From a virus: a stretch of DNA of 32,365 nucleotides. A model generated the notes under the pieces. That model did no database searches. It was not told the DNA's origin and was given only the letters and a program-made list of their open reading frames with translations. The stretch spans positions 1 through 32,365 of the IMG/VR virus record IMGVR_UViG_3300035162_001487; one strand, written 5' to 3'. The position numbers were made by a program, and so were the translations under genes. Shown here piece after piece: positions 17,337 through 25,189 of this stretch; position 1 is the stretch's first letter; the number at the start of each line of letters is the position of its first letter.

Positions 17337-17821
17337 ATTTTTCCTTTATAAAATCTTCCTAATATATTTCCATTCAGATACCAATCTCTCTCAAGAACCT
17401 CATACTTAAATTGGTATTTTGTTTCTTGATAAGTTAGTTCTGCTTTTGTAAAGCATATCTTAAGAATAGTTCTGTGTATCATTTTACCATCTTTGTATGC
17501 TTGTTTCAGTTGTTTATTACTACTGAAGTAATTTTCATAGTCTAGTTTAGTGACCATCTCATACTTCTTAGTACGTTTATCTGTTACAGCAGCTAAAGCT
17601 TTCTTTCCAAATTTCTTTTTTCTTCTGCTATAAAAGTTTTTCTTTCCTATGTAAGAATAATATTGACCATCATCATCTTTATAATTCATTTTGTATACAA
17701 AACCTACAGCACCTTCAGGTATCATAGATTTTTTAAATGGCTCGCTCATTTGCTCCTCATGTGGCAATATAAACCAAGGATACATTTCATCTTTTATTTT
17801 ACTTTTTAATGTTCTTTTCAT
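17333..17821 (-). CDS. GIY-YIG-type nuclease (SegE-like)
   Basis: 162 aa. GFVYKMN followed by YSYIGKKNFYSRR is the GIY...YIG signature as it appears in phage SegE-like proteins, with the conserved Arg after the second motif. The body is Lys-rich, as expected for DNA binding; the C-terminal helix with YQFKYEVLERDWYL could supply the metal-binding Glu. Such enzymes are free-standing homing nucleases or degrade/repair DNA. It overlaps both neighbours by 4 nt inside the replication operon rather than sitting alone, which argues that it has been domesticated. Confidence 0.7.
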   Translation of the reverse strand: MKRTLKSKIKDEMYPWFILPHEEQMSEPFKKSMIPEGAVGFVYKMNYKDDDGQYYSYIGKKNFYSRRKKKFGKKALAAVTDKRTKKYEMVTKLDYENYFSSNKQLKQAYKDGKMIHRTILKICFTKAELTYQETKYQFKYEVLERDWYLNGNILGRFYKGKI

Positions 17822-18801
17822 ATTAATTTTTTTAATAGAGGTAATAAAACCTCTCTAGTTTTAGTAAGACCATGTTCTTTAATAGAATCAGATAAATCTT
17901 TTTCCATATCTAAAATCACATAATCAAAATCATATTTCTCTTTGTATCTTTTCATAGATCTAATACCTGCTTCATCATTATCAAACAAAACAACTATCTT
18001 TTTATACTTTGGTATTATACTATTAAGCATGTTTTCTGGTATCAAAGTATTTTCACTGTCAGGTGCAATTGATTCTGCATCATTTAACTTAAGTCTGTTA
18101 AAGGCCATTAAGTCTTTTAGTGAGGATGTTATTATAAGATACTTTTTATCATATTTCAATTGATCAGATCCTTGGATGTAGTTTTTAACCTTAATAAATT
18201 TCTTATCAGAAACTTTAGGTTGATAAACTTTATACAGTGTACCATCATCTTTAAAATAACCATATAGACTAAGACCTTTAATAGTAATAGAACTTTCCTT
18301 ACCATCATTATCTTCTTTAGTCATCACATAGTACTGCAGCGGGGCCACATTATACTTTTCTAAGAGTCTAGAGCCAATATTAAACTTCGTCCAATACTTT
18401 TGATCAATTGTTGTCCAATGCCTGATTTCATAATCAGTTACTTTATATCTACTATAAATCTTATATTCTTGTATAGGATTACAGTCATTGTTTAAAATGT
18501 ATTGATTGTAATCTTCTATAATTTTCATAGCAGCTTGTCCTCGTGTTAGATTAAATAAAACTTTAACTAACTCAACAGAGTCACCACCATTACCAGAAGA
18601 GAAATCTTTGAAACAATATCTTCCTGTAGTAGCATTAAGGTAAATACACATTGAAGGAGTACGCTCTCTTGTATTAACTATAGATCTTATCTTTACATCT
18701 TGACCATCAAGGTGTTCAGATAATCCTAAGTAATGTTCAAAAGGCCATCCTGTAGGTATATCTTGTAAATCAGAAATTAAATTTTTTGTTGTTGAAATCA
18801 T
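17818..18801 (-). CDS. DnaG-type primase with degenerate zinc-binding domain
   Basis: 327 aa. The N-terminal segment keeps the DnaG zinc-domain layout (RTPSMCIY...FKDFSSGNGGDSVELV, residues 47-79) but lacks the Cys/His zinc ligands. The catalytic core carries a TOPRIM domain: LIITSSLKD (222-230), where the usual Glu is replaced, SIAPDSE (244-250), LFDNDEAG (272-279, the D-x-D metal motif) and a KDLSD stretch at 301-305. It would make RNA primers with the DnaB-like helicase. It starts the transcript after the terminator at 18815-18844 and overlaps the GIY-YIG gene by 4 nt. The Glu250 of APDSE may stand in for the missing TOPRIM Glu (inference). Confidence 0.85.
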   Translation of the reverse strand: MISTTKNLISDLQDIPTGWPFEHYLGLSEHLDGQDVKIRSIVNTRERTPSMCIYLNATTGRYCFKDFSSGNGGDSVELVKVLFNLTRGQAAMKIIEDYNQYILNNDCNPIQEYKIYSRYKVTDYEIRHWTTIDQKYWTKFNIGSRLLEKYNVAPLQYYVMTKEDNDGKESSITIKGLSLYGYFKDDGTLYKVYQPKVSDKKFIKVKNYIQGSDQLKYDKKYLIITSSLKDLMAFNRLKLNDAESIAPDSENTLIPENMLNSIIPKYKKIVVLFDNDEAGIRSMKRYKEKYDFDYVILDMEKDLSDSIKEHGLTKTREVLLPLLKKLI

Positions 18802-18814
18802 AATACTAATTTAA

Positions 18815-18844
18815 AAAATAAAAGGGAGCCATTTCTGACTCCCT
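18815..18844 (-). terminator. Rho-independent terminator after the SSB-like gene
   Basis: AGGGAG (18823-18828) pairs with CTCCCT (18839-18844), 6 bp with a 10-nt loop. On the minus strand it continues into TTTATTTTTT. It lies 25 nt after the TAG stop of the SSB-like gene and just before the primase start, giving the highly expressed SSB-like protein its own transcript end. Confidence 0.8.
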
Positions 18845-18868
18845 CTTGAGTTAGTAGTTTAGCAGCTA

Positions 18869-19555
18869 CTAGTCTAGGTCAAAGTCAGAACTTGTCTTCA
18901 TTGGTATAGTTAAGTCATCGTCATTACCAAAAGATTCAACAGGCTTGTTCTCAATCTTTTTTAAATGTTTAGCCTCATCATATTGTAATACATTATCTTT
19001 CTTTAAAGAATATCCATACTTTCTATTTTGAGCTTTTGCAAACCAACAATCATAAGCAATGTAACCAGATCTGTTTTCATACTCTTTACCTGCTAAACAA
19101 GTATTTAAGTATTTGTCTTGATATGGAGCATGTTCATTAAAATAAGCTACAAAATCTTCAATAGTTTCATGCTTTTCATCTTGTGAAACAAACCATTCAT
19201 TAATGCCTAAAGAATTAGATAAGTTTTTTAAGAATATCATAATAGAGTTGTCTCTCTGAATTTTAATACCTGATTTAGTTTCTCCATCAGCAAATGCATA
19301 TTGACTTGCTTTGACTCTACCAATCTGGCCTTCATAACGACCTTTACTTTCATCATTTCTATCTTTCATAAAACCTTCAAAACCTTCTATAGGCTTGGTT
19401 TCCATTTCTAATAATAAATGATATGCACCTTCAATAAATTTGAATGAATCTAATCTTATACTATTAATTTTTAGCTCATAGTTTCCTGGAGTAATTGTCT
19501 TTGACATTCCTCCTCCTGTGTTTTCTGTACCTAAATCTGTTGTACTTAATCCCAT
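18869..19555 (-). CDS. Single-stranded DNA-binding-like protein with acidic C-terminus
   Basis: 228 aa. The beta-rich body (TPGNYELKINSIRLDSFKF... then LLLEMETKPIEGFEGF, and aromatic-rich SGYIAYDCWFAKAQNRKYGY) matches the type of phage SSB-like/DUF669 protein that accompanies Sak4 ATPases. The tail has acidic patches (GNDDDL, SSDFDLD), as in SSB proteins that recruit partners. It follows the Sak4-like ATPase by 30 nt and has a strong terminator behind it, consistent with high expression. It ends with tandem TAG codons, one of the few TAG-terminated genes here. Confidence 0.72.
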   Translation of the reverse strand: MGLSTTDLGTENTGGGMSKTITPGNYELKINSIRLDSFKFIEGAYHLLLEMETKPIEGFEGFMKDRNDESKGRYEGQIGRVKASQYAFADGETKSGIKIQRDNSIMIFLKNLSNSLGINEWFVSQDEKHETIEDFVAYFNEHAPYQDKYLNTCLAGKEYENRSGYIAYDCWFAKAQNRKYGYSLKKDNVLQYDEAKHLKKIENKPVESFGNDDDLTIPMKTSSDFDLD

Positions 19556-19585
19556 TTTGATTTTTTGTTTTAATTATTAATTAAT

Positions 19586-20308
19586 TTACTTGTATATTTT
19601 ATTCCAGTGAGTTTTTATCTCACCTTTTTCATTCATATCAGAGATGACTATTTCTTCATTTCTTAAGTGGTCTGGTCTAGCACCACATGTTACACCATCA
19701 TTATTCTTAAAATTTATAATTGTTTGGTTTCCTTTTCTATACATATAACCAATAGCATCAGCATTTGCACAGATTAAAGATTTTATTTTACCTGTTAAAT
19801 CAATATTAGCAGACATAACCATTTCACCTTTATCATCTACAACTTTATCTTTGATGTGACCTGATAAAATAATATGGGGAGCTAATGTATCAATAAAATC
19901 TAAAACTTGAAAGAAAGCTTGACGAATATATAAATATCCTGCACCATTTGGTAAGGTAGTTACATCAGTCCCATCATAGTTTCTACCCATAGGAGTCTTT
20001 TTATATTGTTTTATTGCTAAAGGCATTACCATACCTTCTAATGCAGTTACTGTATCTACTGTAACGTAATCATAAGGTTTGTCAGCATCTTTTATGGCCT
20101 TACCTGCATCAAGCAGTTCTTGAAGATTATCAATCTTAACCTTTAATGCTTCAACATACTCACTGCCATTCTCTAGATCCAATATAAGATTGTTCTTTAA
20201 GCCTGCAAATGCAGTAGTTTTACCTGTTTTTGGTTTACTATAAATTATCAATCTTTTTGGATTAACTCTTTCTACTTTTACTTTTTTTGTTGGAAGTACT
20301 ATACTCAT
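19586..20308 (-). CDS. Sak4-like RecA-core ATPase (AAA_24), probable single-strand annealing recombinase
   Basis: 240 aa. Walker A SKPKTGKTT (24-32), Walker B region DYVTVDTVTALE (~80-91) and a Ser/Gly-rich ILSGHIKDK switch segment are those of the small RecA-core phage ATPases grouped as Sak4/AAA_24. They pair homologous strands with help from a phage SSB. The SSB-like gene is directly downstream, and an Exo VIII-like nuclease is in the next-but-one transcript. The start is overlapped by the upstream stop (4 nt). Confidence 0.85.
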   Translation of the reverse strand: MSIVLPTKKVKVERVNPKRLIIYSKPKTGKTTAFAGLKNNLILDLENGSEYVEALKVKIDNLQELLDAGKAIKDADKPYDYVTVDTVTALEGMVMPLAIKQYKKTPMGRNYDGTDVTTLPNGAGYLYIRQAFFQVLDFIDTLAPHIILSGHIKDKVVDDKGEMVMSANIDLTGKIKSLICANADAIGYMYRKGNQTIINFKNNDGVTCGARPDHLRNEEIVISDMNEKGEIKTHWNKIYK

Positions 20309-20922
20309 TTTTTATTTAATTTAGTTTCTATTTTTTCTAATGAAGTTGCTATTCTATCTAATACGTTTAACCATTCAGGAAAGTTCTTTGCTTCTTTTTC
20401 ATCTTCTTTCCAAGGAACATACTTAGGATCATCTTCCTCCTTCTTCTTCAACCCTACATCGGGATATTCCTTAGCAAAATTTGGAAAATCAGCTTCTTGA
20501 GTCTCTACTTCTTCTTTAGGAGGATTCTTTAAATAATCTTGATAAGAAGTATAGGGTATTTCTTTACCTGTTTTCTTATCAATAGCAACTAATTCTTCAA
20601 TTGGAACTACATATACTTCATAATCATTACCTGACTTACTAGTCTTTTGTTCTAAAGGATACTCTTCTGCATAAAAAGGATTATGCTTTAGTTTATACAA
20701 TGTGTGTGTTGAATCTTCTGATACTGCATTAAAATCACTAAGTTCTGTATAGATGTCTCTTCCTTGCTTTAATTCATTAGGAAAGAATTGCATCTTAAGC
20801 GCTTCCCCTGGAGGAGCCCACGCAGACTTAGCAATAAAATAAGGGTCAGCAATCTTCAACCTCTTAAATGTAGGCAAGTGTGTTGCCATAAGAATCTTTT
20901 GATTCTCTTGTCTTGTACTCAT
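20305..20922 (-). CDS. Hypothetical protein (205 aa) between helicase and Sak4-like ATPase
   Basis: No domain recognised. The first ~125 residues look globular (KIADPYFIAKSAWAPPGEAL...). Residues ~130-180 are a Lys/Glu-rich linker, and the last ~25 (LDRIATSLEKIETKLNKK) form a likely coiled coil. Overlaps of 4 nt with both neighbours tie it to the DnaB-like helicase and the recombinase; a helicase- or recombinase-loading function is possible but unproven. Confidence 0.7.
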   Translation of the reverse strand: MSTRQENQKILMATHLPTFKRLKIADPYFIAKSAWAPPGEALKMQFFPNELKQGRDIYTELSDFNAVSEDSTHTLYKLKHNPFYAEEYPLEQKTSKSGNDYEVYVVPIEELVAIDKKTGKEIPYTSYQDYLKNPPKEEVETQEADFPNFAKEYPDVGLKKKEEDDPKYVPWKEDEKEAKNFPEWLNVLDRIATSLEKIETKLNKK

Positions 20923-21920
20923 ATTTGTATTTTGTTATTTTGTGTTGGTGTATTCATCTCTACTATTCTTATAGTATCTCTATCTAACTTAAAGAAACTC
21001 ATTCTAGTATCACCATTTCTACATTTTAAGAAATGAAATACAAGAGTTTCTGGATCAGTTATTTGTATTCTTTCTGGGCCATAGTATCTGATCTTTCTAG
21101 CAGCAGGTTTATTAATACCAACTACTACATCAGCATGTTGCAATAATGCATCAGCGCCAAATAAGTCAGAGTCTAGAACATAATTACCATATGTACCTTC
21201 TATAGCACGTTTAGGGTCATCAATATTTCTATTTAATTGACTTAAGATTACAAATGTTAAAGGATAACTTCTTTTCATAAGTGTTAGCGCTTCACCAAGA
21301 TTATATAGCATTTCAAATCTATCTTTCTCATGTTTATCTTTTTTAAATAAAGCTGAGTGATCTACTGTTACTAATAACTTTGGGTATATCTTTTTACCAT
21401 CTTTTTCAACAACATGTTGTTTAAAGTGATAATCTATACTTGCGCAAAATTCATTAACAGTACACGGTCTATAAATAGAGAAAACTCTATTGTTTTTATT
21501 CAGTGTACTTGTATACTGTCTACATTTATCATAAATCTCTTCTTGTAAAGGTTCATACTTACTATGTAAAATACCATAGTCTTTTTGAGTTATAGCAGAG
21601 AATGCTCTCATACCAAGAGTTTTCTCAGGCATCTCAAACTGAAATTGTAGAACATGAAAGTTCTGATCTTGATTAAGAGCAATAACTTCTGTAACAAGCT
21701 GCTCCATAAACAAAGTCTTACCGACACCAGGTCTAGCACCAACTACAGTTAGTGTATTCCATTCTAAACCATTTAAGGTAGCATCATTGAACTTTGGCCA
21801 TGCAGTTGCAAGACTTTTAATTCTACCGTCCATTCTTCCTCTCATTTCTAAGAGAGCTTTCTCATAAGCACGTACTTTACTAATAGCCTTTAGAGGCTTT
21901 GCACCATTAAACTGTTCCAA
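20919..21920 (-). CDS. DnaB-like replicative helicase (RecA-core only)
   Basis: 333 aa against ~450 for bacterial DnaB. Walker A GARPGVGKT (61-69), the FEMPEKTLGMRAFS segment (95-109, DnaB motif 1a), Walker B LLVTVDH (182-188), SQLNR (227-231) and later GADALLQHADVVVG (DnaB motif 4 region) identify the C-terminal ring ATPase domain. The large N-terminal primase-interaction domain of DnaB is missing; only ~50 residues precede the ATPase core. It should unwind the fork ahead of PolB and work with the primase at 17818-18801. Confidence 0.9.
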   Translation of the reverse strand: MEQFNGAKPLKAISKVRAYEKALLEMRGRMDGRIKSLATAWPKFNDATLNGLEWNTLTVVGARPGVGKTLFMEQLVTEVIALNQDQNFHVLQFQFEMPEKTLGMRAFSAITQKDYGILHSKYEPLQEEIYDKCRQYTSTLNKNNRVFSIYRPCTVNEFCASIDYHFKQHVVEKDGKKIYPKLLVTVDHSALFKKDKHEKDRFEMLYNLGEALTLMKRSYPLTFVILSQLNRNIDDPKRAIEGTYGNYVLDSDLFGADALLQHADVVVGINKPAARKIRYYGPERIQITDPETLVFHFLKCRNGDTRMSFFKLDRDTIRIVEMNTPTQNNKIQI

Positions 21921-21921
21921 A

Positions 21922-22515
21922 TTATACTATTTTTTCTTTGAATATGTCTAAATCTTCATTAGGGCCTTCATAGTTTAACATGTCGCAGTAAGTAGCCAGA
22001 TCAGACTCAAATGATTTATCCGAGCCTTGTTTTCTAATAAAGTATTGGGATGTTCTCATATATTCATAATTTTTCATTTTATACTCTTGTATATACTTTT
22101 TTGTTGCCTGTAGAATTGTTTTCCAATCATATTCATAAGTACTAAAAAACCATCTAAAACCTGCTTCCAAGTTTTTTACATTAGTTCTTGCATACTTACC
22201 ACTTCCTAATTTTTTAGCTGGAAATAGCTCATTGTATTTTTTAATACATATATCAAAGCTATCACCCATTAAAACTTTAGAAGTTTTCTTTTTACTCTTT
22301 CTAAAATAAGAGTCTAATTCTTCCATAAAGATAAGGCTTTTACTACTTAATTGCAAGTTATCTGTCAGCCAATCATCTGCTAATAATCTATGTACTTCTA
22401 GATCAGAATTAGCCAAAGATTTAGATACAGACACCTTATTCTTTATACAGTGTAATACATACAAGGAGTTAGGTGTCAACTTCTCTTTTATTAATTTATT
22501 AAATATTTCATCCAT
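21922..22515 (-). CDS. Hypothetical protein (197 aa), possible helicase-associated factor
   Basis: Unrecognised, helical and basic. The C-terminal region WKTILQATKKYIQEYK...YMRTSQYFIRKQ resembles the helical tail of DnaD/replication-initiation-like phage proteins, which load or guide the helicase. The gene lies 1 nt upstream of the DnaB-like helicase and 1 nt downstream of UDG. The order (unknown, then helicase) is what a loader gene would show, but no AAA+ motif is present. Confidence in coding is high, in role low. Confidence 0.72.
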   Translation of the reverse strand: MDEIFNKLIKEKLTPNSLYVLHCIKNKVSVSKSLANSDLEVHRLLADDWLTDNLQLSSKSLIFMEELDSYFRKSKKKTSKVLMGDSFDICIKKYNELFPAKKLGSGKYARTNVKNLEAGFRWFFSTYEYDWKTILQATKKYIQEYKMKNYEYMRTSQYFIRKQGSDKSFESDLATYCDMLNYEGPNEDLDIFKEKIV

Positions 22516-22516
22516 A

Positions 22517-23230
22517 TTACCAAGTTAAGGAAAAATTATTATTGTCTTTTAAAATCTTTTGAACATCTGTAAAAACATTTTTACAATCCCAATTCTGTCC
22601 TTTATTATATACAGCACTTGCTGGATGACTAATCAGAAATTTATAATTCATATCATGTACAGCATCTTTCCACTCATGAGCTTGTTTACCCATGTAAATA
22701 TACACTAGTCCTGTATGGCCAAAGGTAAGATGATCAAAAAAATAGGCCAGGAATGGCTTCCATATAGGGTAATGTTGTCCTACTTTACCTACAGTAGTTG
22801 TAAGTGCAGTATTTAGCATCAAGATGCCTTGGTTGGCCCATCTTGTAAGGTCTGGATTATGTGACTGACCTACTCCATCATATACAGTTCTGTTTACTTC
22901 ATCTAAAATAAACTTTAAACTTGGTTGTTGTTCCATAGTATTACTACAACTAAATGCAATACCATCAGCTACTCCTAATTTAGGATAAGGATCTTGTCCT
23001 ACTATAACTACTTTAAGTTCATCATAAGGACATTCTTCAAATGCTCTAAATAGCTGACTTAATTTAGGAGTAAATCTTTTACCGTCTTTAGACAGTGTTA
23101 CTAATTGTTTAATTATATCTTCAAAATCAGAACTAAATATAAAAGATTTAAGAGGTCTCCCCCAACCTGATGGTTCTAATCTTTTAAATATTTTTTGTTT
23201 AATGTCTTCTATGTCTACTTTATGTGTCAT
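22517..23230 (-). CDS. ung: Uracil-DNA glycosylase, family 1
   Basis: 237 aa, normal length. Family-1 UDG motifs are present in order: GQDPYP (78-83, catalytic D80; the usual His is Pro here), GIAFS (90-94, the Phe that stacks on uracil), LMLNTALTT (137-145, N140) and SHPAS (201-205, catalytic H202). The enzyme removes uracil from DNA. It is transcribed with the helicase. UDG is a frequent member of crAss-like replication modules. The His-to-Pro change in the water-activating loop is unusual but is outside the strictly catalytic pair. Confidence 0.94.
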   Translation of the reverse strand: MTHKVDIEDIKQKIFKRLEPSGWGRPLKSFIFSSDFEDIIKQLVTLSKDGKRFTPKLSQLFRAFEECPYDELKVVIVGQDPYPKLGVADGIAFSCSNTMEQQPSLKFILDEVNRTVYDGVGQSHNPDLTRWANQGILMLNTALTTTVGKVGQHYPIWKPFLAYFFDHLTFGHTGLVYIYMGKQAHEWKDAVHDMNYKFLISHPASAVYNKGQNWDCKNVFTDVQKILKDNNNFSLTW

Positions 23231-23260
23231 ATTTTTTGTATATTTAATTAAATTTTATAA

Positions 23261-23557
23261 ATGGAATCAGTCAAAGTTCAAGAAATAAAAGATGGTGCAA
23301 TTATAGACATCAAAGTAAATAAAACTTTTTACATGATGTGTAAAGCCTCTCTTTATACTCTTTTTAAAGAAAACTATGACATTAAAAATGGTAATCCTGA
23401 AACATTTATAAAAAACATTGTTTCTCAACCATACGATAAACTTAATGAAAAAGAAAGACTTTTTCACACGTTTACATTACTCATAGGTGAAATTGAAACT
23501 CAAGCTAAAGCTCAAGATTTACTTTTAGATAAAGATAATTTAGAAGATGCTGTTTAA
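23261..23557 (+). CDS. Small (98 aa) gene on the opposite strand of the early block
   Basis: This gene runs against all of its neighbours. Starts MESVKVQEIKDGAIIDIKVN and is a plausible small globular protein (beta hairpin then helices). The ORF on the other strand here is short and low-complexity, so the plus reading is favoured. It diverges from UDG with only 30 nt between the two ATGs and ends 1 nt from the stop of the next minus gene. Function unknown; independent expression from a short divergent promoter would be required. Confidence 0.68.
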   Translation: MESVKVQEIKDGAIIDIKVNKTFYMMCKASLYTLFKENYDIKNGNPETFIKNIVSQPYDKLNEKERLFHTFTLLIGEIETQAKAQDLLLDKDNLEDAV

Positions 23558-23558
23558 T

Positions 23559-23921
23559 CTAGTGAAGATTAACATTATAAAATTCACCTATCTCTATACA
23601 GGCTTGAATAGCCAAACTTAACTCATCTTTATCACACTCTCCAAAGGATTTATAATCATTAACTATAAGTAATCCTGCTTTATCTTTTACTAGCTTTTTC
23701 ATATCATCAAAGCTATAGCCACTTTCCTTGGCCAGTTCACGTATACATTTATGCACTTTTGATATTTGTGCACCACTTCCATTAGAATCAGAGATAGACA
23801 AAAATATGTCTACCTCTTGTCCTTCAGAAAGTTTTTCAGTAAATAACTTGAAAGCTACCTTATCCATTTTCTTTGGATAGACTAGCTTCCCGTTCTGCAT
23901 TTTTAATTTTGCTGAAAACAT
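23559..23921 (-). CDS. Small protein (120 aa), NinB/recombination-accessory-like fold suspected
   Basis: N-terminal strands (FSAKLKMQNGKLVYPKKM) are followed by IFLSISDSNGSGAQISKVHKCIRELAKESGY and an acidic C-terminal helix (DKDELSLAIQACIEIGEFY). The layout of a beta N-terminus, a Gln-containing turn, then a helix that reads 'KVHKCIRELA' recalls NinB/ORF-type phage proteins, but the similarity is weak. I kept the long start at 23921 (62-nt overlap) because it supplies the N-terminal strands; ATG 23867 is the alternative. Confidence 0.62.
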   Translation of the reverse strand: MFSAKLKMQNGKLVYPKKMDKVAFKLFTEKLSEGQEVDIFLSISDSNGSGAQISKVHKCIRELAKESGYSFDDMKKLVKDKAGLLIVNDYKSFGECDKDELSLAIQACIEIGEFYNVNLH

Positions 23922-24132
23922 CTATTAATTCTTTTAAAGTTTGTAAATCCAATACTACAAAATTAGGATCACCTGAAAAAGCAGTTAATGTGCCTTCAAT
24001 ATAATCTGCCTCTATAGTAAAATCTTCTATAAGCTCTTTACGAAAGTAATAATAATCATAACCATTATCACTTTTTTCATCATATACCATAATTACCTCA
24101 AAGTCTAGATCCATTAGTTCTTGTTCAGTCAT
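23860..24132 (-). CDS. Hypothetical protein (90 aa)
   Basis: Acidic small protein, MTEQELMDLDFEVIMVYDEK... with a strand-rich core (YDYYYFRKELIEDFTIEADY) and a short charged tail. Its 3' end overlaps the next gene by 62 nt in another frame. No known motif; an early host-takeover protein is possible. Confidence 0.6.
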   Translation of the reverse strand: MTEQELMDLDFEVIMVYDEKSDNGYDYYYFRKELIEDFTIEADYIEGTLTAFSGDPNFVVLDLQTLKELIDVFSKIKNAEREASLSKENG

Positions 24133-24538
24133 TCTTTTCTAGTTTTTTCTTATTACTCCAAACTTCTTTGTTTAAAATTTTAGATTCATATTCTTTTCTA
24201 ACCATCATATACTTACCATGGGTAGGATCAAACTCACCATGTTCTTTAATTCTTTCTTTTCTAAAGAATTTAATTACTTGAGAAGCTATATACCAATTCT
24301 CTTTATCAGGAGATTCTAGTAATTTTACAGCATTTTTAACACTGTCTGGATCCATATAACCAAGGTATTCTAACAATTTTAACTCAGCAAGAAACACAAA
24401 AGGTTTATAAGTACCTGCTTTTGTTCCTTCAACATACATATACCATAATAGGTGTAAATTTTTACATTCTGGAGAATCTGTTATTTTAAAATGCTCCAAG
24501 CATATTTTTTTACTTAAATTTCTTATACTTCGTTCCAT
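24125..24538 (-). CDS. Hypothetical helical protein (137 aa) with SPDKEN motif
   Basis: Helical, with VKLLESPDKENWYIASQVI around residues 70-90, resembling the SSDxDNxxMAM segment of the 460-aa and 144-aa proteins. The C-terminus is Lys-rich. It overlaps the upstream gene by 16 nt and the downstream one by 8 nt. Function unknown. Confidence 0.65.
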   Translation of the reverse strand: MERSIRNLSKKICLEHFKITDSPECKNLHLLWYMYVEGTKAGTYKPFVFLAELKLLEYLGYMDPDSVKNAVKLLESPDKENWYIASQVIKFFRKERIKEHGEFDPTHGKYMMVRKEYESKILNKEVWSNKKKLEKND

Positions 24539-24852
24539 GATAATATTTCTTGTCTAAGATGTTTACCTAAATCAGCATCATTTGGATACTTTTTTTCTAT
24601 ATCAATTATCTCAAATATCATATCAAACCTTGATCTTAACTTTACAGGTAAAACCTTATCAGCTTTCCCTGTAACAATACTATTACTATCTACACTTTTT
24701 ACTTGTCTGTGTTTATTTAATTCTTTACTCATAAGTTTATATTTTTTTAGCTTTGACTGCAAAGACTTGCATCCTTTGTAATCCCCATAGGATCCTCCAG
24801 ATGCAACTCTTGCAAATTCAAGCATGTCCTTATCGGTCCATTGCTTAATCAT
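24523..24852 (-). CDS. Hypothetical protein (109 aa)
   Basis: Begins MIKQWTDKDMLEFARVASGG with Gly/Lys-rich and Ser-rich centre, then an acidic helix. Lies in the early gene chain, 2 nt downstream of the next upstream gene. No family recognised. Confidence 0.62.
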   Translation of the reverse strand: MIKQWTDKDMLEFARVASGGSYGDYKGCKSLQSKLKKYKLMSKELNKHRQVKSVDSNSIVTGKADKVLPVKLRSRFDMIFEIIDIEKKYPNDADLGKHLRQEILSWNEV

Positions 24853-24853
24853 A

Positions 24854-25168
24854 TTATGCGTCTATTTCTGCTTGTTCTTTTATATCTTCAATAAATTTTG
24901 CTAATGTGCTCCACACCATAAATCTATCAGGTCCATAATCAAACATATCCCAATGATATATACCCTCCTCAAACTTTGTTTCAAATTCATCATACAATTT
25001 TTCAGCAACTTTCATTATATACTCCCAACCTGGGATATCTTCCATATCATCTAATTCTTTTCCACTATATTCAGCTAATACTTTATTGTTATTAAATATA
25101 GTGTACATTTCATCATGTTCTTTAATTTGTTCTAATAGCTTTTTTACGCTTTCATCTGATCTACTCAT
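24854..25168 (-). CDS. Acidic hypothetical protein (104 aa)
   Basis: Strongly acidic, with Glu/Asp throughout and several aromatic residues (MSRSDESVKKLLEQIKEH start, EGIYHWDMFDYGPD centre). A DNA-mimic-like inhibitor is conceivable from composition and from its place among small early genes, but there is no direct evidence. 2 nt from the next gene. Confidence 0.6.
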   Translation of the reverse strand: MSRSDESVKKLLEQIKEHDEMYTIFNNNKVLAEYSGKELDDMEDIPGWEYIMKVAEKLYDEFETKFEEGIYHWDMFDYGPDRFMVWSTLAKFIEDIKEQAEIDA

Positions 25169-25189
25169 AATTTACTTTTTTTTTGTTAA

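Noticed and set aside
18841-18871. Tandem TAG at the end of the SSB-like gene as evidence of TAG recoding to Gln
   Set aside because: Reading through adds only seven residues before TAA, the upstream acidic tail is a natural SSB end, and the SF2 helicase gene also ends in TAG at a normal junction. Nothing in the window requires recoding.
23267-23467. 66-aa open frame antisense to the 98-aa plus gene
   Set aside because: Phe/Ile/Lys-rich shadow without a plausible fold; the plus frame gives a better protein and cleaner junctions.
23867-23921. Shorter start (ATG 23867) for the 120-aa gene
   Set aside because: It would remove the N-terminal strands of a plausible domain; kept as an alternative because the longer form overlaps its neighbour by 62 nt.
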